A stretch of 58,963 nucleotides of DNA from Sporolactobacillus nakayamae (GTDB lineage Bacteria > Bacillota > Bacilli > Bacillales > Sporolactobacillaceae). The stretch is from positions 1-58,963 of the forward strand of contig NZ_FOOY01000024.1 of assembly GCF_900113325.1 (NCBI RefSeq), in the 5' to 3' direction. Position 1 is the first letter of the stretch. Each line of letters begins with the position of its first letter. The notes beneath the pieces were generated by a model. That model was not told the origin of the DNA and did not search any database. It saw nothing but the letters and a program-made list of their open reading frames with translations. Made by a program: the position numbers and the translations under genes. Positions 18,601 through 26,607 of the stretch are shown one piece after another.

Positions 18601-18835
18601 CTTCTCAGCGGTGATCATCCTGAGCGGAACCTTTGCGGCAATGATGCCTTCGGGAATGCTCTCACTTGTTGAAATTGCCAGTGTTGTCATTATAGGTTTG
18701 GTCCTTTACGCGGTGGTCATTATTCCATTCTTTGTTCCCGTAATGGTCAAATTTTTCGGCCGCGGCAATTGGTGGCCCTTTATACCAAATAAAACAAAAG
18801 TTATTGATTCAAACAATTCACAACTGTATAAATGA
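15605..18835 (+). CDS. MMPL/RND-family transporter with long extracytoplasmic coiled-coil insert
   Basis: 1076 residues. There is one N-terminal transmembrane helix, an extracytoplasmic domain, five more helices with the MMPL core (FGIGTDYCILLLSRFREE near residue 243), a second extracytoplasmic part and a C-terminal helix bundle with VALGIDYSIFVMARFNEY. The Asp of each GxxxDY block is the expected proton relay. The second outer loop (about 480-800) is very rich in Gln, Ser, Asn and Leu with heptad-like repeats (LQSGQEQIQNGYQQVAENLQ), a predicted long coiled coil. This makes the protein about 190 residues longer than YdgH. Likely a drug or lipid exporter repressed by the upstream MarR protein. 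Confidence 0.9.
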   Translation: MKKIITLRWVLLGVWIIGLAILIFTAPNFNDLVRDKGGYSIPKNYPTQQAANLEKKFSDSKDTTTYVAAFHSSKGLSQEKLNAIEKTLDHVKENKKDLKIESVIDVFDHKDLKDQLLSKNNKTLMAAFQVQNVNPTTVHTLRNKIDAEIKTDGVKTYLTGQELINDDMSSAAEAGVKKTEGLTLIFILVVLFLVFRSVIAPFIPLVTVGISYVVAQFVVSFLINYFNFPVSNFTQTFMIAVLFGIGTDYCILLLSRFREELAKGNDKYQATQATFRTAGLTVLKSGIPVFIAFLSLAFVEFSLYRSAIAVGVGVIFLLLALFTLLPLFMVTLGKHLFWPMGGKIKEPKSDLWAAAGKLAFARPLVALLIVALFTVPPIITYNGALSFNSPEELPNTYGAKAGFNVISKDFGAGNMSPATIYLQNDDNMRSSDYVALIERISLAIKKDPNVEKVMSVSRPLGNRLNDIYVTKQSDTVHKGLKSASGGLGTLQNSLQTTSKKIDKSQPQLNSALTSIDKLQSGTSATKDGVQNIQSVLAQISDGIKSGSAGTSEIRKNVQDAQKQLKQLQSGQEQIQNGYQQVAENLQKVSDQLGQFSSSSSGGQPAIDTSDLEKTLGQIQVNLQAYIKAHPEAMQDPNFVQLATGLKQLPTVMENLQNSIQTEIANQTKTAKAQITQLNSGIQKLADAMNQLNSQSAKVTQGINSFQSGLTQLDTGLGKLENGLNQASSGQDQVIQNTPQLTNALTQIASGQKQLKSGFSDVQDQMQTLSGGLAKGADGAKKIQNGVNSANNFIGNWTKVSYEQSGIYVPDQIFTNKEFNDALDQYMSKDGKITSIQVTLKDDPYTNKGIAHFQEFKKELPSILKGTKLENAHVGISGISSFNSDLKQLSSSDYQKAVTFVSIGVFIALVIVLRSLTMPIYLMASLLLTYFSAMGFSELIFSKLFHYSGLTWTTQFFGFIVLVALGIDYSIFVMARFNEYANRAIRERMLLTLWHMGSVIFSAVIILSGTFAAMMPSGMLSLVEIASVVIIGLVLYAVVIIPFFVPVMVKFFGRGNWWPFIPNKTKVIDSNNSQLYK

Positions 18836-18842
18836 AGTAAGA

Positions 18843-18881
18843 AAGCCTGGTACAGCGATTAAACTGTACCAGGCTTTTTTT
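18843..18881. terminator. Bidirectional terminator after the MMPL gene
   Basis: AAGCCTGGTACAG (18843-18855) pairs perfectly with CTGTACCAGGCTT (18864-18876), followed by a T-run. Confidence 0.92.
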
Positions 18882-19305
18882 AATAGTTGAGCATTTTTTG
18901 CAATATGTACTGGCATTCTCCCTTGGCAGGGTAATCACCAATTCTTCCGATGATCTGGAATCCAAGCTTCTGATAAAATAAAGGCGCCTGATAACTCATG
19001 GTTTCGAGCAGAACCATATCACATTGATTTGCACGTGCTTCCTGTTCAATGCGGTTGATCAGCATACTGCCCACACCTTTGATACGAAATTCTTTGCTTA
19101 CGCCAAGCAAACTGACGTGCAGCGCGTTCCAATGAAATTCAGCAGCCGCACCACCGATCACATTGCCTTGATCATCATACATCGCAAAACTAATCGGCCT
19201 GATTTTTCGATCTGCAAAAGCAGGTCTTTTCTCTTCCGTATTCAATTGGAGCTGATGATCGACCCAATTTTTTATTTCATCATAATCTGCTTGCTTTATT
19301 TCCAT
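18880..19305 (-). CDS. GNAT family N-acetyltransferase
   Basis: 141 residues from ATG 19305, 8 nt behind AAGGGG. The longer TTG start at 19335 is less well supported. The acetyl-CoA binding motif is RIKGVGSMLINRIEQEA (R-x-x-G-x-G type) near residue 81, followed by MVLLETMSYQAPLFYQKLGF, the usual beta-5/alpha-4 region. The substrate is unknown. It follows a 45-residue membrane protein with a gap of 26 bp and likely shares its transcript. Confidence 0.85.
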   Translation of the reverse strand: MEIKQADYDEIKNWVDHQLQLNTEEKRPAFADRKIRPISFAMYDDQGNVIGGAAAEFHWNALHVSLLGVSKEFRIKGVGSMLINRIEQEARANQCDMVLLETMSYQAPLFYQKLGFQIIGRIGDYPAKGECQYILQKMLNY

Positions 19306-19331
19306 GCCTAAAACCCCTTCCAAGCAACAAA

Positions 19332-19469
19332 TCAAAACTTAAACGCGCCTGAGGCGTAGTAATAAATTAAAGTAGCGACCACATCAATCGCACAGACAAC
19401 CGCAATGATGGTCACAACTTTACTTTTCTTTTGCTTTCCCTTGCCTGCCTTTATATCTTTATTTTCCAT
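19332..19469 (-). CDS. Small single-pass membrane protein, 45 residues
   Basis: ATG 19469 behind GGAGGGAA opens a frame with a Lys-rich N terminus (MENKDIKAGKGKQKKSK), one transmembrane helix (VVTIIAVVCAIDVVATLIYYY) and the tail ASGAFKF. The positive N terminus predicts an Nin-Cout topology. No family is recognised. It stands just upstream of the GNAT gene and probably forms a two-gene operon. Confidence 0.65.
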   Translation of the reverse strand: MENKDIKAGKGKQKKSKVVTIIAVVCAIDVVATLIYYYASGAFKF

Positions 19470-19677
19470 TCATTTTCCCTCCGACATCGACCATATTTCT
19501 ATAGTTTATCACAAAGTTTTCAGTACCGCCTGATGAAACCGGCATCTATGAAATAAACCTTAAATTTTTCAGTCCCATTTCAAAAAGTTAACTTTTCCAT
19601 GAGAATTTATTGATTAGATGGGTATAGTACAGATGAAGTCTCATTCAATTTTTAAATACATACTAGGGAGCGATTTT

Positions 19678-21000
19678 TTGGATACTCCATTGGGCGACAG
19701 CGGAAACTCTATTCTCTTCCAACTTATTCTTATTGCCATTTTAACATTAGTCAACGCCTTTTTTGCGGCGGCTGAAATCGCATTTGTTTCACTAAATAAG
19801 AAACATATCGCTCACCAAGCGGATCAAGGTGATCGAAAAGCCATGATCCTAGAAAAATTGATCGCTGACCCGGGCAAATTTTTGGCAACAATTCAAGTTG
19901 GTATAACATTCGCCAACCTGTTTTCCAGCGCCTCGGCTGCGACGGGTCTTGCTAACCGCTTCGCCGATATCTTGCCGGTACCTTATGCCCGAGAAGTTTC
20001 GATCGCGATCATTACGATCCTGCTTTCCTATGTCACGCTCGTTTTTGGCGAATTATTTCCGAAAAGGATTGCACTGCAAAACACAGAAAAAATCGCCCGT
20101 TTTTCCGCATCTCCAATTCTTTTTATTAGTAAATTTGCTAAACCCTTTGTCAAGCTGCTCTCGTTTTCCACAAATATATTGGCAAAGCTGACACGCATTG
20201 AACGAAATCATACGAGCGAGATTACCTCGCGCGAAGAAATTCAATTATTGACTCAGACCGGCGAAGATGACGGCTCGATAAATCCGGATGAACTTGGCAT
20301 GATCCGGGGTGTTTTTGAACTTGATGTCAAAAAAGCGCGTGAAATTATGACACCTAGAACTGAAACTTTTGTGATCAGTGTAGACACACCATCTGATGCG
20401 CTTGCTCAGATGCTTTTGAGCGAAAATTATTCCCGTATTCCGGTGTATCAAACCGATAGTGACACGATCGTTGGCGTCTTGAACATGAAGGATTATTTTA
20501 AAGCCGCAAGCGACGTCGGGTTCGATCACGTCGATCTCACATCACTATTGCGCGAACCTTTATTTGTCCCGGAAAACAAATATATCGACGATTTGCTTCA
20601 TGAAATGCAAAAAACACATAACCATTTGGCAATCTTAATTGATGAGTATGGCGGCTTCTCCGGTATTGTCAGCATGGAAGATCTCATCGAAGAGATTGTC
20701 GGTGAAATTGATGACGAACATGATGAAGAGGAACGAAAAATCACTCGAATTGATGACCGCACGTACCTCATCAGCGGTTTGCTAGAGATTGATGAATTCA
20801 ATGAATACTTTGGAACGTCTATTCAAGGCGCGGATATAGACACAGTTGCCGGATTTATTTTGAATCAGATCGGATCCATTCCCGAAGAGAACGAGCAAGT
20901 CATCGTTTCTCATGAAAATATGGTTTTTAAAGTGGCCTCTGTTAAAGACAACCGGATTGAGAAAATTCACGTTACGATTCAAGAACACGATCATAATTGA
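19678..21000 (+). CDS. CNNM/CorC (HlyC) family transporter-associated protein
   Basis: 440 residues from TTG 19678, set 8 nt behind GGGAG. The in-frame ATG at 19618 has no ribosome binding site. The DUF21 (CNNM) membrane domain covers about 1-190 with [15 protein letters not shown] and the conserved [10 protein letters not shown] block. A CBS pair follows ([19 protein letters not shown], then [33 protein letters not shown]), and a CorC_HlyC domain closes the protein. Relatives act in magnesium/cobalt efflux or divalent-ion resistance. Hemolysin activity is only a historical label. No magnesium riboswitch was recognised upstream. Confidence 0.9.
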   Translation: MDTPLGDSGNSILFQLILIAILTLVNAFFAAAEIAFVSLNKKHIAHQADQGDRKAMILEKLIADPGKFLATIQVGITFANLFSSASAATGLANRFADILPVPYAREVSIAIITILLSYVTLVFGELFPKRIALQNTEKIARFSASPILFISKFAKPFVKLLSFSTNILAKLTRIERNHTSEITSREEIQLLTQTGEDDGSINPDELGMIRGVFELDVKKAREIMTPRTETFVISVDTPSDALAQMLLSENYSRIPVYQTDSDTIVGVLNMKDYFKAASDVGFDHVDLTSLLREPLFVPENKYIDDLLHEMQKTHNHLAILIDEYGGFSGIVSMEDLIEEIVGEIDDEHDEEERKITRIDDRTYLISGLLEIDEFNEYFGTSIQGADIDTVAGFILNQIGSIPEENEQVIVSHENMVFKVASVKDNRIEKIHVTIQEHDHN

Positions 21001-21020
21001 ATCATAAAATTTTTAATAAA

Positions 21021-21056
21021 TGATAAGAGCCCCATAAAGAAGCTCTTATCATTTTG
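21021..21056. terminator. Bidirectional terminator between CorC-like gene and thyX
   Basis: TGATAAGAGC (21021-21030) pairs with GCTCTTATCA (21042-21051). T-rich ends lie on both sides; the stem overlaps the last codon of thyX. Confidence 0.8.
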
Positions 21057-21795
21057 TATTCTCAAACTCAAAAAACTGCTCAGTCCATGTTTCCGCCTCA
21101 ACGACGCAGTTCCGTAATGCTTCAGCAAGTTCCGCAATTTCCCATTGTGCACCATGACCATGCCTGCGTTTTTTATAAAAATCGAGCAAAGCACGAAGAT
21201 TGGCTGTCATCACAATATTTGTTACCGTGGCATTTGGCAACAATGATCGGCTGTCTTCAGGCGGAATCCCCTGTTCTCGCAGCGTATCGTAATTCTCTTG
21301 TAACTGCTTCATCGTTGATTCAAAAACAGCCAACGTATCACCGCCCGCTCGCTTCACCGACTCCGGCACAACATAATGGAATCCACCAGATTTATCATTG
21401 CTTCCAAGCCTTGTATATCTTTGGCTTTCTACAGAAAAAGAGAAGCCGATTCGATGTCTGGTCAGCTGGGCAAGTAGCGCGCGGCTGACATTCTGGATGG
21501 AGAATGTGAAAGATAAATGCTCCATTGTACTGAGATGACCGCTATGTATAATTTGCCGAAACAACCGCTCGGCATCTGTGCCGCTTTTTCCGTCTGTTGC
21601 CTTCTTGCCAAAATACTTTTTGTATTCTTTCATAAATATTTCACTTGGATATGTTGAAGAATAACAATTTCTGATTGCGGTCAACGCAACCACTTGTCCA
21701 TCGGACGGCTCACTAGTTAATTGTGCTAATTCATTTTTAATCCTATCTCTGAATGCTGAACTTAATTGTGTGTGCGCAAGTAATTGTACTTCCAA
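21049..21795 (-). CDS. thyX: FAD-dependent thymidylate synthase
   Basis: 248 residues. It methylates dUMP to dTMP with FAD, NADPH and methylene-tetrahydrofolate. The ThyX core is recognisable: HLSTMEHLSFTFSI, LLAQLTRHRIGFSFSVESQRY, and LRALLDFYKKRR with the Arg-rich substrate region. The signature reads RHR-eight residues-SQR, one residue longer than the textbook RHRx7SxR, so the alignment of the first serine deserves checking. The start is TTG 21795 behind GGAGGT. If thyA is absent elsewhere, this gene would be essential. Confidence 0.88.
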   Translation of the reverse strand: MEVQLLAHTQLSSAFRDRIKNELAQLTSEPSDGQVVALTAIRNCYSSTYPSEIFMKEYKKYFGKKATDGKSGTDAERLFRQIIHSGHLSTMEHLSFTFSIQNVSRALLAQLTRHRIGFSFSVESQRYTRLGSNDKSGGFHYVVPESVKRAGGDTLAVFESTMKQLQENYDTLREQGIPPEDSRSLLPNATVTNIVMTANLRALLDFYKKRRHGHGAQWEIAELAEALRNCVVEAETWTEQFFEFENTK

Positions 21796-21831
21796 TTGGT
21801 TACCTCCATTATGCCGTTTAATTCATTAGTA

Positions 21832-22194
21832 TTAATGATTGTTCTCCATTTTATTGATCAGTGTGCCTAACTGATCAGGGATCATATGCACCTCTGTCGT
21901 TATTGACGGTGCATGATAGCTTTCATCGATGCATTCACGCCAATAAGCAAGATGTTTCTTATCAATTTCCATGCTTGACTCTTCTACCTGTGCGCCATTA
22001 TCTCCCTGAACTGAATACCAATAGAGATATTCCTCGTCTTGATTTTTCTCTCTGAAAATTGTTTCAATATACATTTTCTCATTTTCTAAGGTTAAGAGTA
22101 CTTCAGGCATATGTTCATTAAGCATGTTCATCCATTGATCAACCTGCTTTGTCTTGCCTTTCTTTACACGAAATTTGCTGAGTTCTATTTGCAT
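21832..22194 (-). CDS. DUF6176 family protein
   Basis: 120 residues, no membrane segment. MQIELSKFRVKKGKTKQVDQWM at the N terminus, ETIFREKNQDEEYLYWYSVQG in the middle and HLAYWRECIDES match the DUF6176 family of small monooxygenase-like ferredoxin-fold proteins with unknown function. ATG 22194 follows GGAGG. It lies 36 bp upstream of thyX in the same direction and just downstream of the broken hydrolase, so the three may be transcribed together. Confidence 0.72.
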   Translation of the reverse strand: MQIELSKFRVKKGKTKQVDQWMNMLNEHMPEVLLTLENEKMYIETIFREKNQDEEYLYWYSVQGDNGAQVEESSMEIDKKHLAYWRECIDESYHAPSITTEVHMIPDQLGTLINKMENNH

Positions 22195-22209
22195 GACAGC
22201 CTCCGTGAT

Positions 22210-22947
22210 TTATTTGTCATATCGCTTTAACCAAGTCCTCAAATCGTCATACATTTGATCGGTAAATTCATGATTTACATGTTCGTAGACTTCTAAGTCA
22301 ATTTCCGAATCAGGTTGCCCGTTCATATACTTATAGTAGTCCTTCTCTCCATCGATAGAAACAATCTGATCATGATCCCCGTACATTAGCAATTGCGGGG
22401 CAGCGTTAATAATGGATTGATACCTTGGATCATATCGATAAAATACATCGACCTGTTCTTGTGCCAAAGGTTACCTTCCATCCTGCTCTCGAAAAATAGA
22501 TTCCGACAACAAAAATGACCCTGAACCGTTAACGATAATTAAGCCGTCAAAACCGCTCAGTCGAGCAAAAATTTCTGCAGCAATAAAACCGCCCATAGAA
22601 CTTCCGATCAATACATGCTTGTGCGAATCATTATTAAATCGTTCATAAAAGTTTGCTGCCTCATCGATACTACAGAAGATTGTTTTCCAAAAATACTCTT
22701 TAGTTATTCTAGAATTAAAGTGATTGCCGATGTTCTGCCTGCTGTCATGATAAATGATTTCGGGCAGGATCACTTCATATCCTTGTTCAGCAAGCGTTCT
22801 TGCTTTTAAATCAAAGTCACTTATTGTTGTTCCCCAGCCATGATAGATACATAGAGTGACATTTTTCGATTTTGATGGCATGTACTTAGTGAATTTAAAG
22901 GGATCTGAATTGATTTTTTCTATAGTACATGCGCAGTTTATTGTCAT
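22210..22947 (-). pseudogene. Alpha/beta hydrolase, interrupted by an in-frame TAA
   Basis: A single frame of about 245 codons is split by TAA at 22471-22473 (REQDGR-stop-PLAQEQVD). Before it lie the oxyanion area YHGWGTTISDFD and the nucleophile elbow IGSSMGGFIAAE (GxSxG). After it lie the acid region LLMYGDHDQIVS and the catalytic His in YEHVNHEF. Both halves together make a complete small esterase or lipase-like hydrolase, so a single nonsense change disrupted it. The downstream half has only a TTG two codons later and no clear ribosome binding site. It is either a recent pseudogene or a readthrough case. Confidence 0.78.
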
Positions 22948-23061
22948 CTATTCATACGACCGTCCTTTCAAAAATGCTCTGTAAATGAGCCTAAAGATAT
23001 TTTATATCAGTAAATAAATAAGAAATGCGATTACAGTCACAATGGCAAAACCTGTGGTTTT

Positions 23062-23376
23062 TCAATACTTGTAATAGAGCGCCTCGCCGATTCCATAAAT
23101 CATAAACAGAAACATTGAAATGACAATCGGTGCCTTCACGTAAGTATGAAGGAAATATGAGCTTAATGAAACGATTGCAAACACAAGCCCAAAGGCACCC
23201 ATCACGACTACTTTTACTCTTATATTACGATCCGGTAAATGAGGAGGCAATTCTCCATGTTGTTTTCTCGCTAAAGTGAGTCCATTACGTTTCACTAAAT
23301 AAGAACCATTTAACGAAAGCTCAGTTAAGCCCAATACCAATAAAAAAGCTCTTAAAATTTCCTCAGCTAATGTCAT
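23062..23376 (-). CDS. Small membrane protein coupled to a MarR gene
   Basis: 104 residues with three hydrophobic segments (about 8-26, 53-75, 80-98), starting MTLAEEILRAFLLVLGLTEL and ending GIGEALYYKY. Its ATG overlaps the stop of the MarR pseudogene by 4 bp, so it was built as the second gene of that operon. The function is unknown. In such operons the membrane protein is often the regulated target. With the repressor gene interrupted its expression may be altered. Confidence 0.65.
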   Translation of the reverse strand: MTLAEEILRAFLLVLGLTELSLNGSYLVKRNGLTLARKQHGELPPHLPDRNIRVKVVVMGAFGLVFAIVSLSSYFLHTYVKAPIVISMFLFMIYGIGEALYYKY

Positions 23377-23807
23377 CTGTTTGCCGCCTCATCTAAATTT
23401 TGAATGACTCTTTGTAATGCTTGAATGAGCTGTACTTGTTCTTCTTTAGTGAATCCCACTAAAACATTTCTTGATGTGCGGTGAGCCAGTTTTTCAATTT
23501 GCTTCACCATTATTTTTGATTGTTCTGTCAGACTAATCCTATTGGCGCGACTGTCCTTCACACTTAAACGCTTAACTACCAAATCTTTTTTACTTTATCT
23601 AGCAACAATGAAACCAACGGTTGCCTTGTCACTTTTCAACTTATCTGCGATTTCGGTCTGCGTGAGCTCTCCCCATGAATCAAGCAGCTTCAGCACTGCC
23701 CACTGTGCCGTCGTTATGTCAAAGTCAATGAGTTGTTTCTCCATGTCATGTTTGATTAGTCGCGCACTTGTATTCAGCAAATAGCCAAGTATCTTTTCAA
23801 TATCCAT
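23373..23807 (-). pseudogene. MarR-family regulator, interrupted by an in-frame TAA
   Basis: From ATG 23807 (behind GGGAGTG) the frame reads MDIEKILGYLLNTSARLIKHD, then the winged helix TQTEIADKLKSDKATVGFIVAR, a TAA at 23595-23597, then SKKDLVVKRLSVKDSRANRISLTEQSK. Homologous MarR proteins have Leu at the stop position (TTA to TAA is a single change), and both halves stay in the same frame. The break falls directly after the recognition helix, so a truncated product would lack the wing and the dimer helices. A perfect palindromic operator lies upstream. Confidence 0.82.
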
Positions 23808-23825
23808 AAGAAACACTCCCAAAAA

Positions 23826-23860
23826 ATAGTATGTATACACGTTATATGTATACATACTAT
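23826..23860. promoter_or_regulatory. Perfect palindromic operator upstream of the broken MarR gene
   Basis: ATAGTATGTATAC (23826-23838) and GTATACATACTAT (23848-23860) form an exact 13-bp inverted repeat with a 9-bp spacer. It starts 19 bp upstream of the MarR start codon, the expected place for autorepression. Confidence 0.75.
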
Positions 23861-24000
23861 TTAACGCAAGTTCAATCTGTTTCATCAAATAAAATTCATC
23901 ACATTTACGTATAAAAGTATAAAGATTTAGAAGAATTTGTAAGTACACTAGGTCTTCGCCTTCGTCAGAGGCTTGGTAAAGCCAAGTTTTCTAACAAGAT

Positions 24001-24342
24001 AAAAACGTTTAACATTCGGCCTGTCGATACAACGATAAGGTCATACAATTCAGTTGGGGGATCAGGTAAGTACTAAATCAAGAAATAGACGGAAAAATTC
24101 CGCTTAATTCGAAAATGAATAGAAAAATTGCTTAAATAGGCGGAGAAATTCCCCTTATCGAATGGAAAAACGTGAAAATGGAGGGCTTTTCTTTAAATAA
24201 GCGGAAAAACTACCCTTATTTACCCGTGAAACAAGGATCATGATGCAAATAAGCGGAAGATCTCCGCTTATTTTATGTGCGGCAAGGGGCAACAATCACA
24301 TCCTGAGAAAGTAAGAACCGGGCGCTTTTTGCCCGGTTTTTC
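24001..24342 (+). repeat. Interspersed AAGCGG repeat, copy A
   Basis: A 340-bp noncoding element shared with 51485-51838 (inverted) and 58790-58963. It opens with AACGATAAGGTCATAC and GATCAGGTAAG, contains two ACGGARAAATTCCGCTTA-type units, then AATAAGCGGAAAAACTACCC and the palindrome AATAAGCGGAAGATCTCCGC, and ends in a terminator-like hairpin ACCGGGC/GCCCGGT with a T-run (24316-24342). No open frame is conserved between copies. Confidence 0.8.
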
Positions 24343-24360
24343 TTATCCATTCCGCAGGTC

Positions 24361-24993
24361 TTAATTAGATGCACTCAGACTTTTAATCAAATAAGGATGT
24401 AAGGTTTCCCCATTAGACTCATTACTGCTAAACCCATGTTTGTCCAATACTTTTCTTCTTTCCCTATCGCTTACCAAGCATTGAACGATCATCTGTTTTA
24501 AACCGAAGCCCTCAAAAAAGCTTTGTGTTACTTTGAGTATATCGTCAAAGATTTGTTCTAGTGCATATTCGGAAATAACATCAATTCTCAGAACGCCGTT
24601 TTGAACCCCTTGCTCAAATAAATGAGTCGGATTATCGACGAACGTCCCCGGATTTTTATTGATAACGCGTTTTATATAGTCCGTAGTGTTGGGAATAGAC
24701 GCGATCTCAATCGTACCAATCACTCGATTTTCGTCTTTCGTTTCGACCATCCATCGAAAATAGCGATTCTCTTCCCATGCCTGTTTCCATTCCTCAATAC
24801 ACCGTGCCATTGCGTCTTTATTTTTGAATTGAAAAATCGTCTCACAATTATGATCATCAATGTATTTTTGAAGGTAGTGATCGGTGTAACAGGAGTAGAG
24901 TTCATCCTTCCATTGCTCACTTATTGGAACAAATCGTAAAAACGATCCTGAATACGTTTGCTTTGCAATGTTCATCTTTTCGTTCATCATCAT
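24361..24993 (-). CDS. GNAT family N-acetyltransferase (RimJ/RimL-like)
   Basis: 210 residues. FLRFVPISEQWKDELYSCY opens the fold. RWMVETKDENRVIGTIEIAS is the central strand pair. FFEGFGLKQMIVQCLVSDRERRKVLDKHGFS is the usual C-terminal acetyl-CoA end of this group. The canonical Q/RxxGxG loop is degenerate, so cofactor binding is not certain. Three ATG codons in a row follow AGGGAGAG; the third (24987) has the best spacing. The target is unknown. Monocistronic, next to repeat copy A. Confidence 0.72.
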   Translation of the reverse strand: MMMNEKMNIAKQTYSGSFLRFVPISEQWKDELYSCYTDHYLQKYIDDHNCETIFQFKNKDAMARCIEEWKQAWEENRYFRWMVETKDENRVIGTIEIASIPNTTDYIKRVINKNPGTFVDNPTHLFEQGVQNGVLRIDVISEYALEQIFDDILKVTQSFFEGFGLKQMIVQCLVSDRERRKVLDKHGFSSNESNGETLHPYLIKSLSASN

Positions 24994-25095
24994 CTCTCCC
25001 TATTCGTTTCTTTTATTATAGAATGATAATAGTGACAACAATATGGCACCTTTATTATTTATAATTAATTGAATTAGCATGAGGGAGCGTGCAAA

Positions 25096-26046
25096 ATGAA
25101 AACAGATCGTCTTCTAGGCATTGTCATTTACCTGATGAATCACCAACAGACTACCGCTCATGAGTTAGCTAAAAAATTCGAAGTCTCGATTCGTACCATT
25201 AAACGTGACATGGAGACGATTAATCTAGCGGGTATCCCCATCCGCTCTGTTTTGGGAGCACATGGCGGATACAGCATTGAACCGCGATTTACCCTAAACA
25301 AACAGTTTGTTAAAAGGCAGGAATACATGACCATTATTACTGCACTTATGGGCTTGCAGTCGTCCTTTCACAGTAAGAACTTCTAAGTGTTGCTCGACAA
25401 ATATAAGAATCTAGTCGGGAATTCAAAGAGCAACAGCATCTTTCTTGACTACAGCGCGGCGCAGGAAAGCTCTAACGTTCAGCAGAGCCTTGAAATTTTG
25501 GACAATGCCATCCACCAGCACCGTCATATACTAGTATCCTATCGAAACGCACAGCAGGATACCTCGCAAAGAAAAGTGCAGCCGCTTGCTTTAACTTATC
25601 AATGGTACGCCTGGTATCTTTTTGCCTATTGCGAGCACGCAAATGATTATCGGCTGTTTAAAATCACGCGTATAAAAAAGGCCACCATGCTTGATAGCCA
25701 ATTTCAGAAACATATAAATATAGAGGCGCTTATGAAAAAGCATAATCATTTTTATTCAGAGAGCAGCGTTGACATTGCACTCCTGATCCAGGATAAAGAT
25801 CGTGATCTGTTCGAAGAATTTTTTCCAAAGGGGACGTTCGAACCCATAGATGAAAAGAAATGGATCATGCATATTCGTTTGCCTGAATATGAACAGATGT
25901 GGAAAGCGAAGTTGATCGCATTAGGCGATCGTGTAAAAGTGCTGAAACCCGAATCCTTGAGAAAAGAATTAGTCTCTGCTGCGCGCACGTTTATTGAAAA
26001 TAATGAAGCAGCTTCTTTTTCGCAATCAAAAACCTCCCCTGAATAA
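25096..26046 (+). pseudogene. HTH/WYL-domain (YafY-type) regulator, interrupted by an in-frame TAA
   Basis: ATG 25096 behind GAGGGAG gives MKTDRLLGIVIYLMNHQQTT, a DeoR-like helix-turn-helix (FEVSIRTIKRDMETINLAGIP) and GAHGGYSIEPRF, then TAA at 25384-25386. The same frame continues VLLDKYKNLVGN and then the WYL domain (ILVSYRNAQ, RKVQPLALTYQWYAWYLFAYCE) with a C-terminal extension (WKAKLIALGDRVKVLKPE). Family members run about 315 residues without a break. A single GAA-to-TAA change would explain the stop. The downstream half begins with GTG immediately after the stop but has no ribosome binding site. Confidence 0.82.
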
Positions 26047-26067
26047 TCATCAAGGAAGGTTTGAGCA

Positions 26068-26487
26068 TCATACATGGTTTATTGTGCTTGCCCGCAGTTT
26101 AAGCAAGTAAGCAATAATTTCACGTCTTCGAATCATTCCGATAAATACACCGCTATCATCAACGATCGGAACAAAGTTCTGTGTTAAGGATGTTGCCATA
26201 ATGTCTTCAATTTCAACATCAATTGAAATCGCTTTGATGTCCCTGTATCGCGGCACATCCTTCAATGCGATGTTTTCAGTATCTCTGAAATCTAGATCTT
26301 CATTTTTTTTCAGATTCCACAGAATATCGCCTTCAGTTAAGGTACCAACATAAATGCCCTGCTTATTCAAGATTGGAATGGCCGAATAGCGATAGTGCTC
26401 CATCTTCTCCAATGCCTGCCTGATTGTCCAATGCTCATAGACAAATTTCACTTCACTTTTCGGCGTGATTAAAAATGCAGCGTTCAT
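26068..26487 (-). CDS. CBS-domain pair protein
   Basis: 139 residues made only of two CBS motifs: ALEKMEHYRYSAIPILNKQGIYVGTLTEGDI, and IDVEIEDIMATSLTQNFVPIVDDSGVFIGMIRRREII. Such stand-alone pairs bind adenosine nucleotides, in some Firmicutes c-di-AMP. The ligand cannot be read from this sequence, and it is not a clear DarB orthologue. ATG 26487 follows AAGGAGCG. It converges with the WYL pseudogene with only 21 bp between them. Confidence 0.85.
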   Translation of the reverse strand: MNAAFLITPKSEVKFVYEHWTIRQALEKMEHYRYSAIPILNKQGIYVGTLTEGDILWNLKKNEDLDFRDTENIALKDVPRYRDIKAISIDVEIEDIMATSLTQNFVPIVDDSGVFIGMIRRREIIAYLLKLRASTINHV

Positions 26488-26607
26488 TCTTGATCCGCTC
26501 CTTATTCATTAACAACCTTATCCTCTAATTGTTCGTTGTAATCGTTTACTCTATGTCCATTGCAATGGATGATTAACTATAGAGACAATTTGCCACTATG
26601 TGACTGT

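Noticed and set aside
13951-26046. Genome-wide stop-codon reassignment as the cause of the in-frame stops
   Set aside because: All other genes in the window end normally at TAA, TAG and TGA with terminators behind them, and one of the broken genes also has a frameshift; mutation is the simpler explanation.
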